Shown one piece after another: positions 24,838 to 33,017 of a stretch of 36,218 nt of DNA. A model generated the notes under the pieces. It saw nothing but the letters and a program-made list of their open reading frames with translations. It made no database searches and had not been told where the DNA came from. The stretch is taken from positions 1-36,218 of the forward strand of contig DUBF01000041.1 of the NCBI GenBank assembly GCA_012960465.1, in the 5' to 3' direction. The position numbers and the translations under genes are program-made. This DNA comes from Rhodospirillales bacterium. Lineage in GTDB: Bacteria; Pseudomonadota; Alphaproteobacteria; Rhodospirillales; UBA2165. Numbering within the stretch: the stretch's first letter is position 1; every line of letters begins with the position of its first letter.

Positions 24838-26416
24838 TATTTGAACTTCCCGCGATTGACTTTTTGCCGGTGGAATTTGTTAAAATTACTGATGTTGCCC
24901 TACGAGTAGCCTCAGCATTGCTCTCGGCTACAATAACACTTGCAGATTTGAGAATTTTGATCTGCGTGGTCAAGTTTTGTGGATCCATATCTGTGCCACA
25001 CACAAATCCTATAAAATAGATCTGCCGCTGCTCTTTCGTGGATATTTTCCGGGCCTCTTTAATAGTATTTACCATCTCTGCTGCAGGGTTTGCGTGTGAG
25101 CCACAACCAATAACTACATCAAATAAGATTACAGCGGTTTCCGGGTCAGATGCTTCCTGTAGGATACGTTCATGGCGTGTTCGATGATCAATCATGGGAT
25201 GGGCGCGGCCTTGGGTAAATTCATCATCACCTAGATCAATGATAGTATGCTCCTGGCTCGACCAAGAATCTTTTAGGTGATAGGCCTTATCTATTGGCGT
25301 ACTAGACCAAACAGGACCAAGCAAATCTCTTAAAATTGATTGGGTCTCATAACAAAATGTTCCACCACTATAAATACCACGAATATATTTTTGGCTCTCC
25401 TTTTGATCAAATAACTGGGTTGTTATATCATCCCCAAACACCATTCTATTTGGAAGATTGCCACCATTTAATTTTGAATATGTAAACTCCGCAGCTGCAT
25501 CCAAGGTAGTGGCAAATTGAATTATGTTATCATTATCGTTATTCTCGCTACCCAGGAAACAAACAATCACAGGTTTGCCGCCCGCCCGTGCCGATGTTAT
25601 TATTTTTTCAGCAACTTTTTTGCTCGGCGGTTTGGATATAAGTACGATTACTTCAGTTTGTTCATCCTCAATCAGAATTTCAACGCCCTGAGCCATAGAA
25701 ATACCACCTATTTCATCGCTTAAATCACGGCCGCCTGTACCAATCGCCTGAGAAATGCCAACACCCCATTGCGTCAATAATGATGAAATTTGTTGTAGTC
25801 CAGTTCCAGAGGCAGAAACTATCCCAACTGATCCTCTGGCAACAATATTGGCAAAGCCCAATGGTAAGCCATTAATGATTGCTGTGCCGCAGTCCGGCCC
25901 CATCATCAACAAATTTTTAGCCGAACTAATTTTTTTTAATTCGAGTTCTGCCTGTATAGATACATTGTCACTGAAAAGCATGACATGAAGGCCTAAATTA
26001 AGGGCCTTTTTTGCTTCGGCAGCGGCATATTCACCCGGGCATGATATCAATGCTAAGTTTAAACCAGGGTCCCGAGAAACTGCCATTTCAATACTTTTTA
26101 CTTCAGGTTCACAATTCTCCGATCTATCTGCAATAGAACCTAAATTGTCCATTTGAGCTTCTGCTTGAGAGAATGCCGCGTCCGCGGCCTTTTCATTTTC
26201 TGCAGAAACCGCAATCAATAAATTGTTTGGCTGCGGTTCTATTGTGTCGTCGATTAAACCAACAGTTCGAGCGAGATTTAAATTAGCCGCTGTTGCCATG
26301 ACTGCGGTCGCTTGGAAAATTCCTGGCAATGCTTCTAAATCGGCAGCAACTCTCATGAGTGCGATAGAATCACTGTAGTGATTCTTGCGGATTAAATATT
26401 TCTCTAGCATTGGCAC
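24830..26416 (-). CDS. fdrA: FdrA-like acyl-CoA-synthetase-fold carbamoyltransferase subunit
   Basis: A 528-residue FdrA-family protein related to succinyl-CoA synthetase alpha subunits. M-G-P-D-C-G-T-A-I-I-N-G and G-I-V-S-A-S-G-T-G-L-Q-Q are the conserved nucleotide/acyl-phosphate loops, followed by I-G-T-G-G-R-D-L-S-D-E-I-G-G. The C-terminal half has G-C-G-S-H-A-N-P-A. In E. coli FdrA (AllF) acts with YlbE and YlbF in the oxamate carbamoyltransferase system. Start is GTG 26416 or the ATG two codons on (26410); neither has a clear Shine-Dalgarno. It is the first gene of the unit FdrA, DUF1116, carbamate kinase. A 35-bp palindrome lies about 70-105 bases upstream. Confidence 0.88.
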   Translation of the reverse strand: MPMLEKYLIRKNHYSDSIALMRVAADLEALPGIFQATAVMATAANLNLARTVGLIDDTIEPQPNNLLIAVSAENEKAADAAFSQAEAQMDNLGSIADRSENCEPEVKSIEMAVSRDPGLNLALISCPGEYAAAEAKKALNLGLHVMLFSDNVSIQAELELKKISSAKNLLMMGPDCGTAIINGLPLGFANIVARGSVGIVSASGTGLQQISSLLTQWGVGISQAIGTGGRDLSDEIGGISMAQGVEILIEDEQTEVIVLISKPPSKKVAEKIITSARAGGKPVIVCFLGSENNDNDNIIQFATTLDAAAEFTYSKLNGGNLPNRMVFGDDITTQLFDQKESQKYIRGIYSGGTFCYETQSILRDLLGPVWSSTPIDKAYHLKDSWSSQEHTIIDLGDDEFTQGRAHPMIDHRTRHERILQEASDPETAVILFDVVIGCGSHANPAAEMVNTIKEARKISTKEQRQIYFIGFVCGTDMDPQNLTTQIKILKSASVIVAESNAEATRRATSVILTNSTGKKSIAGSSNNA

Positions 26417-26488
26417 AATTTTTCCAAAATAAATAAGTTTCTTTCATGTATGAGGTTCTAATATAGATAGCAAGATTGAAGTATCTAA

Positions 26489-26523
26489 CAGTGACTTATA
26501 ATTATTTAAATAACAAGTTACTG
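26489..26523. promoter_or_regulatory. 35-bp imperfect palindrome, candidate operator
   Basis: CAGTGACTT at the left and AAGTTACTG at the right are near-perfect inverted arms around an AT-rich centre (ATTTAAAT-like); only a few positions fail to pair. It sits in the 338-base gap between the divergent FdrA operon and the DUF2877 gene, an ideal place for a shared regulator site. No regulator gene is in the window. No other feature is seen in the gap. Confidence 0.45.
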
Positions 26524-26754
26524 CACTTTTGCATAAAAATTTGAATATCATATTGATATAATTTTGTATTTAGTTTTACGAAAGGAAAATATCAAAATTA
26601 TAATAGTTCAGTATAGGGTTAAAGCTTGGTGTTTGAGTGTATGAAACAGTTACAATTATCGTTAAGAGAGCTATACAAACCTGTTTAAAACCTTAATTTT
26701 CTATGCGATGTTTGAATAGCAGGAAATCAAAACTTTTAGGTGTGGTGACGACCA

Positions 26755-27726
26755 GTGAAAATTTTTAATGCAGAGACATTTGATATTCGGATAAAGAATA
26801 AGGCGTTTAAGGGGAAAGTCCATAGTGTCTTTGCGAGTGCGTGTAATATCAAAACAAGAGAAGATAAAATTATTACGTTACTTGTAAATTCTAAACCCGA
26901 TCAACCTAACGGTATTAGAATTTTAACTCCAAAAGAGTTTGTTTTTTCAGATTGGATTAAGCCCGGTGATAGTGTTTCCTGCCAACAAGAATGTCTTCAA
27001 ATTGAAGAGCCAAATATTCTTGTCGATATGCGACTGGCACATGTATGGCAGAATAGCTTGCCCCGCTATTTAGATGACGTCGATCATGCCCACATCTTAG
27101 GCCAATATAAGGCCGCAACAAAATTATTTTTAATGTTAACAAAACAAAATATAGATAGTTTAAAAAAAAGTAATTCAAAAATAAAGCGTATGGATTTTTT
27201 ACTAATTTTATACTCCAAAGTAGAAAATTTAACCCAATCGGTAAGGATCGATGACAAGTCAAAAATACTTTCAGAGATTTCATCATTCATTGGATTTGGC
27301 CCTGGATTAACACCCTGGGGAGATGATTTTCTGTGTGGTTTTATGGCAGGATTTGATTGTTTATCAAAAGATCTGGATCAAAAAATAAAGCTTCACAAGT
27401 TACGCGATATTTTAATTAGGAATTTTGATGCTACCGGTGATATTAGTAAATCGATGCTAAGTGATGCCGTGTTAGGGCAACATGGTGAATTAATAGTCGA
27501 TACATGCCAGGCCCTATTCGATCCAAAATTTTCACCTAAGCTCACCTCTAGGGTTTGTAAACTAATTGAGGTTGGGGAGACTTCGGGTTCGGCCAGTTGT
27601 CTCGGCATTCTATCCGGTATTGCAGCAGTGACCAAATGTAATGAGCTGTATAAAGTTAATTTTCTACGGATGATGTTGCGTCTTAAAGATAAAGTTTATG
27701 TCCCACACCTAGAAACAGTCCCGTAA
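26755..27726 (+). CDS. DUF2877 protein (YlbF/AllH-like)
   Basis: A 323-residue DUF2877-family protein with the signature F-G-P-G-L-T-P-W-G-D-D-F-L-C-G-F near residue 180. E. coli YlbF (AllH) is the third component of oxamate carbamoyltransferase. GTG start; the upstream GGTGTGG is a poor ribosome site. In E. coli this gene lies in the same operon as FdrA/YlbE; here it is divergent and leads a plus-strand group with an isochorismatase-family enzyme and a class III aminotransferase, so its expression is linked through the shared intergenic region. Confidence 0.83.
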   Translation: MKIFNAETFDIRIKNKAFKGKVHSVFASACNIKTREDKIITLLVNSKPDQPNGIRILTPKEFVFSDWIKPGDSVSCQQECLQIEEPNILVDMRLAHVWQNSLPRYLDDVDHAHILGQYKAATKLFLMLTKQNIDSLKKSNSKIKRMDFLLILYSKVENLTQSVRIDDKSKILSEISSFIGFGPGLTPWGDDFLCGFMAGFDCLSKDLDQKIKLHKLRDILIRNFDATGDISKSMLSDAVLGQHGELIVDTCQALFDPKFSPKLTSRVCKLIEVGETSGSASCLGILSGIAAVTKCNELYKVNFLRMMLRLKDKVYVPHLETVP

Positions 27727-27827
27727 ATACAAGAAGAAGGTCGGTTAGTTCCATGTTTTTGTTTGTGCTTAATTTCTAGTACCATTTTTATTAATGTTGA
27801 TATAAAAATCCATAAGGGTTCGTTGTT

Positions 27828-28514
27828 GTGCATAAGATTGAAATTCGTGAGGAAATAGTCGAACGAGTAATAAAGCGACGGGCACGTTATCATATTTTTG
27901 ATAATTTTATACCTCACGAAACAGCTTTGCTCATTATTGACATGCAGCCAACTTTTGTTGCCCCCAATAGTCCCGCTGAAGTGCCAGTTTCACGAGGAAT
28001 TATTAAAAATATTAATAAACTCTCAAAAGAATTACGGAAAAAAGGAACGGCTATTTTCTGGATAACCCACGCTAATACCACAGTGAATAATGTAAGCGAT
28101 TGGGGCCTATTCTTTGAGAAATTTGTAGCAGAAGACGTCCGTGCAAGAACAATGAAGAGTTTAACACCGGGCGGGTCCGATACTCTATTATGGCATGAAC
28201 TTGAGTCAGAATCTGGAGATATTCATATTTTTAAAAATCGTTATAGTGCATTAATTCCTGGTTCATCCTCGCTAGAGCGGATTTTAAGGAGCCTTGGAAT
28301 TAAAAATATTATAATTGGTGGAACAAAAACAAATGTTTGTTGCGAAGCGACTGGTCGTGACGCAATGATGATGGATTTCAATACGGTAATGGTTTCAGAT
28401 TGCTTAGCAGCTTTATCAGATGAGGAACACCGCGCCTCCCTAGAGACCTTTATTCAGCAATTTGGTGATGTATATAACCATAAAGAAATTATTGATATAG
28501 TTAGAGAAATTTAA
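27828..28514 (+). CDS. Isochorismatase-family cysteine hydrolase
   Basis: A 228-residue cysteine hydrolase with the complete triad D38 (L-L-I-I-D-M-Q), K136 (F-K-N-R-Y-S-A-L) and C171 (T-N-V-C-C-E-A-T-G-R-D-A). The order and spacing fit amidases such as N-carbamoylsarcosine amidase, ureidoacrylate amidohydrolase (RutB) and biuret hydrolase rather than true isochorismatase. Position between the DUF2877 gene and an aminotransferase, beside a carbamoyltransferase, suggests hydrolysis of an amide or ureido compound. It starts at GTG with AAGGG about 10 bases before. The exact substrate is unknown. Confidence 0.87.
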   Translation: MHKIEIREEIVERVIKRRARYHIFDNFIPHETALLIIDMQPTFVAPNSPAEVPVSRGIIKNINKLSKELRKKGTAIFWITHANTTVNNVSDWGLFFEKFVAEDVRARTMKSLTPGGSDTLLWHELESESGDIHIFKNRYSALIPGSSSLERILRSLGIKNIIIGGTKTNVCCEATGRDAMMMDFNTVMVSDCLAALSDEEHRASLETFIQQFGDVYNHKEIIDIVREI

Positions 28515-28593
28515 TGACCCAGATAGTTAAAGGCATTAGTCTAGATACTTAAACAAGAATTCCGATAAGCTTTTTTGAAAAAGGAGCCGCATT

Positions 28594-29955
28594 ATGAACC
28601 ATGAATTCTCAACAAACTACCTTAAAGAAAATAATGCCAAGCATTATTGGCATCCGATGGTGGATCCAAAACTTTCAGAAAAGGATTTGCCGCTGATCAT
28701 CGTCAAAGGTCAGGACCGACATGTTTGGGATATTGATGATAACAAATATTTGGATCTCATGGGAGGATTGTGGTGCGTTAATGTAGGTCATAATCGTCCA
28801 GAAGTTAATAAGGCTATCGCTGACCAACTTGGCAGGATCGCTTATTATAATACGTTTAATGGATTTTCGAATCCTTCTTCAATTGAACTCTCAACCAAGC
28901 TTATTGAGATGCTGGCTCCGGAGGAAATGGTAAAAATTATGTTTGGGTCTGGTGGTTCAGATGCTAACGAAACGGCGCTTAAACTTGCCCGTCAGTATTG
29001 GAAAGTGATGGGTCAGCCAGAAAAGGTCAAAATTTTTTCATTAAAAAATGGATATCACGGTGTGCAGTTTGGCGCCGTCTCCGCGAGTGGTGGCATTGTT
29101 TGGCGCCGAGCGTATGAGCCATTGATGCCTGGGTTCTACCAAGTGGATACGCCTGATCGGTATCGAAATCCTTGGTCTGATGACCCCTATGAACTTTCCG
29201 AAATATGTGCGGGGATTCTCGACCGTGAGATTCAACATCAAGGTCCGGATACCGTGGCAGCATTCATAGCCGAGCCAATTCAAGGTGCAGGCGGGCTAAT
29301 AATTCCCCCGGATGATTATTGGTCCCGCATTCGGAAGGTTTGTGATAAGCATGATGTGCTTCTGATTGCTGATGAAGTAGTGACGGGATTTGGCCGAACC
29401 GGTGAAATGTTCGGTGTGAGGTGTTGGGGAGTCAAACCTGATATTATGAATTTTGCAAAGGGAATAAATTCCGGCTATATACCGTTGGGGGCAACTGCGG
29501 TGAATAATCGGGTGGCCGAAGCGTGGGAAAAAGATCATCCCCTGGCGCCCATTATGCACGGTTATACATATTCCGGTCATCCGGTAGCATGCGCCGCGGC
29601 AATTGCAAATTTACAAATCGTTGAGAACGAGAATTTACCGGCTAACGCCGCAACAGTCGGGATTTATTTCCTTGAAAAATTGATGGAATTGAAGAAGCGT
29701 CATAAATCAATTGGCGATGTTCGCGGCCGCGGTCTTATGCTGGGTATCGAGCTTGTTAAAGATCGTAAAACTAAGGAGCCATTTACACCTATGGATCCAT
29801 ATCTCCAAAGTATCGGACCTCATTGTCGAGAGAAGGGGGTGTTGGTTCGAAACCAAGGGCACCGTATTATAATTTCGCCAGCATTGACGTTCACCAAACA
29901 AGACGTGGATGAGGCGATCGACGCCTTGGACTCTGCGATTGCCGTCGATAAATGA
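28594..29955 (+). CDS. Class III PLP-dependent aminotransferase
   Basis: A 453-residue omega-aminotransferase, full length. PLP-lysine is K289 in M-N-F-A-K-G-I-N-S-G-Y; D260 in I-A-D-E-V-V-T-G-F-G-R-T-G holds the pyridine nitrogen; G-S-G-G-S-D-A-N-E-T near 118-127 binds the phosphate. H-Y-W-H-P-M near the N-terminus and the overall pattern resemble beta-alanine:pyruvate and taurine:pyruvate aminotransferases. It likely moves an amino group from a terminal amine to pyruvate. AAGGAG lies 8 bases before the ATG. The gene follows the amidase by 79 bases and precedes a sulfatase, probably in one operon. Confidence 0.9.
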   Translation: MNHEFSTNYLKENNAKHYWHPMVDPKLSEKDLPLIIVKGQDRHVWDIDDNKYLDLMGGLWCVNVGHNRPEVNKAIADQLGRIAYYNTFNGFSNPSSIELSTKLIEMLAPEEMVKIMFGSGGSDANETALKLARQYWKVMGQPEKVKIFSLKNGYHGVQFGAVSASGGIVWRRAYEPLMPGFYQVDTPDRYRNPWSDDPYELSEICAGILDREIQHQGPDTVAAFIAEPIQGAGGLIIPPDDYWSRIRKVCDKHDVLLIADEVVTGFGRTGEMFGVRCWGVKPDIMNFAKGINSGYIPLGATAVNNRVAEAWEKDHPLAPIMHGYTYSGHPVACAAAIANLQIVENENLPANAATVGIYFLEKLMELKKRHKSIGDVRGRGLMLGIELVKDRKTKEPFTPMDPYLQSIGPHCREKGVLVRNQGHRIIISPALTFTKQDVDEAIDALDSAIAVDK

Positions 29956-29983
29956 TTTAACCGTACTAGGGAGAGATTTAGGT

Positions 29984-31471
29984 ATGTCACGATCACAGCG
30001 TCCCAACGTAATCCTCATTATGACCGATAATCAGCCAAATGATTTGCTTGGTTGTTACGGAAATACGGAAATCCACACACCTCGCTTAGATCGGATGGCT
30101 CGTGAAGGGATTAGGTTTGATAATGCCTATTGTCCTAATTCCATGTGTTCGCCGTGCCGTGCCTCGGTGTGGACCGGCAGAATGCCGTGCCAACATGGTG
30201 TGCATACCTGGATAGATGATAGGCAGCGACCAAATTGGCCAGATAATTGGAACGCCGTTGCAGAGTTCGAAACGCTACCGGAAATACTAAAAAAAAACGG
30301 CTACGCGACAGCTATAATTGGAAAGTATCATTTAGGGGTCCCCACGCCAGGTCATAACGGGATTGATCATTGGGTGACGATGGAGCGGGGGCATACACTC
30401 GATTTCCACGGAAATACCATGAACGTCAACGGAGAGATTTTTAACCATGAGGGACACTCTGTCGATTTTTTTACAGAGAAAGCCGTCGAGTATATCGAAG
30501 GGAGGCACGATCAACCGGATGATCCTTTTCTTCTTTTACTGCCCTATAATGGCCCTTATGGTCACTGGCCATCTATAAAAGGTCCCGCAGGTAATCGGTT
30601 TGCGCATCTCTACGAAGATACCCCTATGAATTTAGTGCCACGGGAAGGGCTTAGTAGAGAGGCAATTGATTGTTACGAGCTTAACAAGAATTATCATCCG
30701 CGGGAGAAGGGGGGACCCGATTTCAGTGCTCTTTTGCAAATCCCTAACGACCTAGCTTCCCTTAGAAATTATTATTCCCAGATGACCCTGATTGATGATG
30801 GTGTTGGTAAAGTTTTAGATACATTGACAAAAAATAATCTTGATGAAGATACTATTGTTATTTTTACCGCCGATCATGGGTTCTCTCTTGGCCACCATGG
30901 TTTCTGGGGGCATGCTCAAGCGACATGGCCTTCAAATATGTTTCGTGTCGCCTACAACATTCCTCTGATTGTCCGGGCCCCTGGCTCAGTTGCCGGTGGT
31001 CTAATAAGCGCTCGGTATGTCAGTAGCATGGATTTGTACGCAACAATTATTGATAGTGTCGGTTTGATGCAAGCTGTTGTTGCGGAAGATATTCCAGCGC
31101 GGAGCTTCGCCAAGCTGTTTGACAATCCCGATAGTAACTGGGACGACGTTGTTTTCTTCGAACAAGAAGAGACCCGGGCCATTCGTACTCCTGACTGGCT
31201 TTATGCGAAACGCTTTGATCAAAGTGAGGAATACCCGTTGGAGAATGAGCTCTACGATTTGTCTAATGATCCTGATGAGCGGACAAATCTCGCTGGAAAT
31301 TCGAAATTTTATGAAATTGAAAATGAGCTAAGTACAAAAATTGACACTTATTTTCAGACCTATGCATCTCCCCAATTCGACCTGTGGCATGGCGGAACTG
31401 TTAAGTCTAATAGTTCCCGACCCTGGTTATGGGAAAATGCCTGGGGAGATACCTGGCATCCAATCGCTTGA
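29984..31471 (+). CDS. Sulfatase (formylglycine-dependent)
   Basis: A 495-residue alkaline-phosphatase-superfamily sulfatase. The formylglycine motif is C55-S-P-C58-R59-A-S (C-x-P-x-R); usually Ser is at the fourth position. Metal/catalytic residues are T-D-N-Q near 14-17, G-K-Y-H-L-G, and T-A-D-H-G-F-S-L-G-H-H. It cleaves a sulfate ester, or possibly a phosphonate or choline-sulfate type ester, after activation by a formylglycine-generating enzyme that is not in view. The ATG at 29984 is preferred: GGGAGAG precedes it, and an earlier frame start (29909) would overlap the aminotransferase. No signal peptide is seen, so a cytosolic location is likely. Confidence 0.88.
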   Translation: MSRSQRPNVILIMTDNQPNDLLGCYGNTEIHTPRLDRMAREGIRFDNAYCPNSMCSPCRASVWTGRMPCQHGVHTWIDDRQRPNWPDNWNAVAEFETLPEILKKNGYATAIIGKYHLGVPTPGHNGIDHWVTMERGHTLDFHGNTMNVNGEIFNHEGHSVDFFTEKAVEYIEGRHDQPDDPFLLLLPYNGPYGHWPSIKGPAGNRFAHLYEDTPMNLVPREGLSREAIDCYELNKNYHPREKGGPDFSALLQIPNDLASLRNYYSQMTLIDDGVGKVLDTLTKNNLDEDTIVIFTADHGFSLGHHGFWGHAQATWPSNMFRVAYNIPLIVRAPGSVAGGLISARYVSSMDLYATIIDSVGLMQAVVAEDIPARSFAKLFDNPDSNWDDVVFFEQEETRAIRTPDWLYAKRFDQSEEYPLENELYDLSNDPDERTNLAGNSKFYEIENELSTKIDTYFQTYASPQFDLWHGGTVKSNSSRPWLWENAWGDTWHPIA

Positions 31472-31520
31472 TCCCTTAGATCAACATATAAAGCGATTAA
31501 TAGTCGGCAATCGTTCTAAG

Positions 31521-31540
31521 ACAACACTAGTACGTGTTGT
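31521..31540. other. Inverted repeat upstream of the selenoprotein gene
   Basis: ACAACAC, spacer TAGTAC, GTGTTGT: a perfect 7-bp inverted repeat with a 6-base centre, in the 260-base gap between the sulfatase and the AhpD-like gene. No T run follows, so an operator is as likely as a terminator. Nothing else is evident in the gap. Confidence 0.3.
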
Positions 31541-31731
31541 ATCTCTGCTTTGATCGTTATGATTCTATTTTTAGGTTTGGTGCTCATGGTCAATCCTTGA
31601 TTTTCTCGAGCGTGTAAATTTATTGTTTAATCTATAGGGTCAACGTAACTTTCTTATTTAGCATAAATGAACTTCACTTTTTCTGGTATTTCTGACAGAA
31701 TTATCAGTATCGGGAGATTAGCTGGGATTAT

Positions 31732-32847
31732 GTGATTATGGCATTGATTGAGTACGGCGGTTGCGACCTGCCGATAAGAGAGGATCTTTTACAGTCACAT
31801 GAACGTTGCTGGAATAGGCTATCTGAAACTGGTTCGTGGCTCGACGGTAGTCAAAGAATAGATGTTGCTGCAGAGGTTCGGAATGCTCGGACATGTTCGT
31901 TTTGTGTTGAGCAAAAAGAAGCAATTTCACCGAATGCTGTAACGGGTTCACATAATAGTCTTGGAAAACTTAAAGATGCTGAGGTTGAGATAATTCATCG
32001 AATTGTTTCAGATCCAGCACGACTGAGTAAAAATTGGTATAAAGACGTGATTTCGATGGGTTTAAAGGAAGAAGAGTATATAGAAATTATAGGGATTATA
32101 GCCATGGTCATGGTTATTGATACGTTTACTTTTGCTTTAGGTCTTACCAACCATAATCTTCCCAAGCCAAAATCGGGAAAACCCTTAAATTATCGATCTC
32201 CAGGTGCCAAAACGAAGGCCGCTTGGGTGCCCATTGTTGAGCCAGAAGATGCCACACCATCTGACGGCGAATTATATCCAAACCCCAAGGTAGGATATAT
32301 ACTCAGGGCGTTATCGGCCGTACCGACAACTAAATTCCATTTCTGGGATTTAATGCATGCTCATTATCTACCTGAGCCAATAATTTATCAATTCGATCGA
32401 GATTATCGAGCCATTTCTCGATCACAAATGGAGGTTGTCGCCAGTAGAGTTTCAGCATTACACCAATGCTTATACTGAACTACCACCCACGCCTATATGC
32501 TCCGTGAGAGCGTGCAATCAAATGATGGTAATTTTCAGTTAAATTCTATAACTGAGGGTGTGGTTGATGACCAGGATATTCCTTATGCTGGTTTACTAGC
32601 TGAATTTGCTGAGACCGTAGTTGCCCGAGACAAGTATAAAATCAAGAATCTCAGCGGGTCTATAATAGACCAAATGGGAGCAGGCGCATTTATTGATGTA
32701 GCCGCAACAGCAGCAGGATTCCACGGTGTTGTCCGTATAGCTGACGCGACTGGTATACCGGTTGTCAATGATATGAGTTTAGGTGTGAGTTCTGAGCTGA
32801 ATGTAGATCACTTTTATGCATCGGGATTAGGGGATCGCGGCACCTAA
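31732..32847 (+). CDS. AhpD-like two-domain selenoprotein (CxxC and CxxU)
   Basis: One frame of 371 codons contains two AhpD/CMD-like halves and a single in-frame UGA at 32476-32478 (codon 249). Half 1 (about 1-140) has the redox motif C55-S-F-C58. Half 2 (about 165-371) reads Q-C246-L-Y-U249-T-T-T-H253-A-Y, where AhpD proteins have C-x-x-C-x-x-x-H, so the UGA replaces the second Cys. A bSECIS-like hairpin follows (32496-32514). Selenocysteine-containing AhpD-like proteins are known from marine metagenomes. Expected role: thiol/selenol peroxidase or disulfide reductase. Start is GTG 31732 or ATG 31738. Gene callers would report 31732-32478 and 32497-32847 as separate genes. Sec insertion genes (selA/B/C/D) are not in the window. 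Confidence 0.85.
32496..32514 (+). promoter_or_regulatory. bSECIS-like hairpin for selenocysteine insertion
   Basis: TATGCTC (32496-32502), loop CGTGA, GAGCGTG (32508-32514) forms seven stacked pairs (two G-T), with an outer CAC/GTG alternative. The loop has G in its second position and begins 24 bases after the UGA, inside the 16-37 base spacing I recall for bacterial SECIS elements. It lies within the coding sequence. Confidence 0.6.
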
Positions 32848-32888
32848 TTAAATAATAGTGTAGAAGGTATTAATGCTTTTCAGCAGTC

Positions 32889-32928
32889 GAAACCCAATTG
32901 GATAAAATAATAATCCGTTTTGGGCTTC
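32889..32928. terminator. Possible hairpin between convergent genes
   Basis: GAAACCCAA-TT-GGAT and ATCC-GT-TTTGGGCTTC form an imperfect stem around an AT loop in the 170-base gap between the selenoprotein and BKACE genes. There is no good T run, so the terminator call is tentative. Confidence 0.3.
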
Positions 32929-33017
32929 AAGACTAAGTGCAGGCTGGAAAAAATTCGGGTAGCACTCTTTCATTCCTTAGCTAAATTGAATTTTATTTTA
33001 GTTCTACATAAATTTAT

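Noticed and set aside
29909-29983. Earlier start for the sulfatase inside the aminotransferase gene
   Set aside because: It would overlap conserved aminotransferase C-terminal codons; the ATG at 29984 has a ribosome site and starts right before the family N-terminus.
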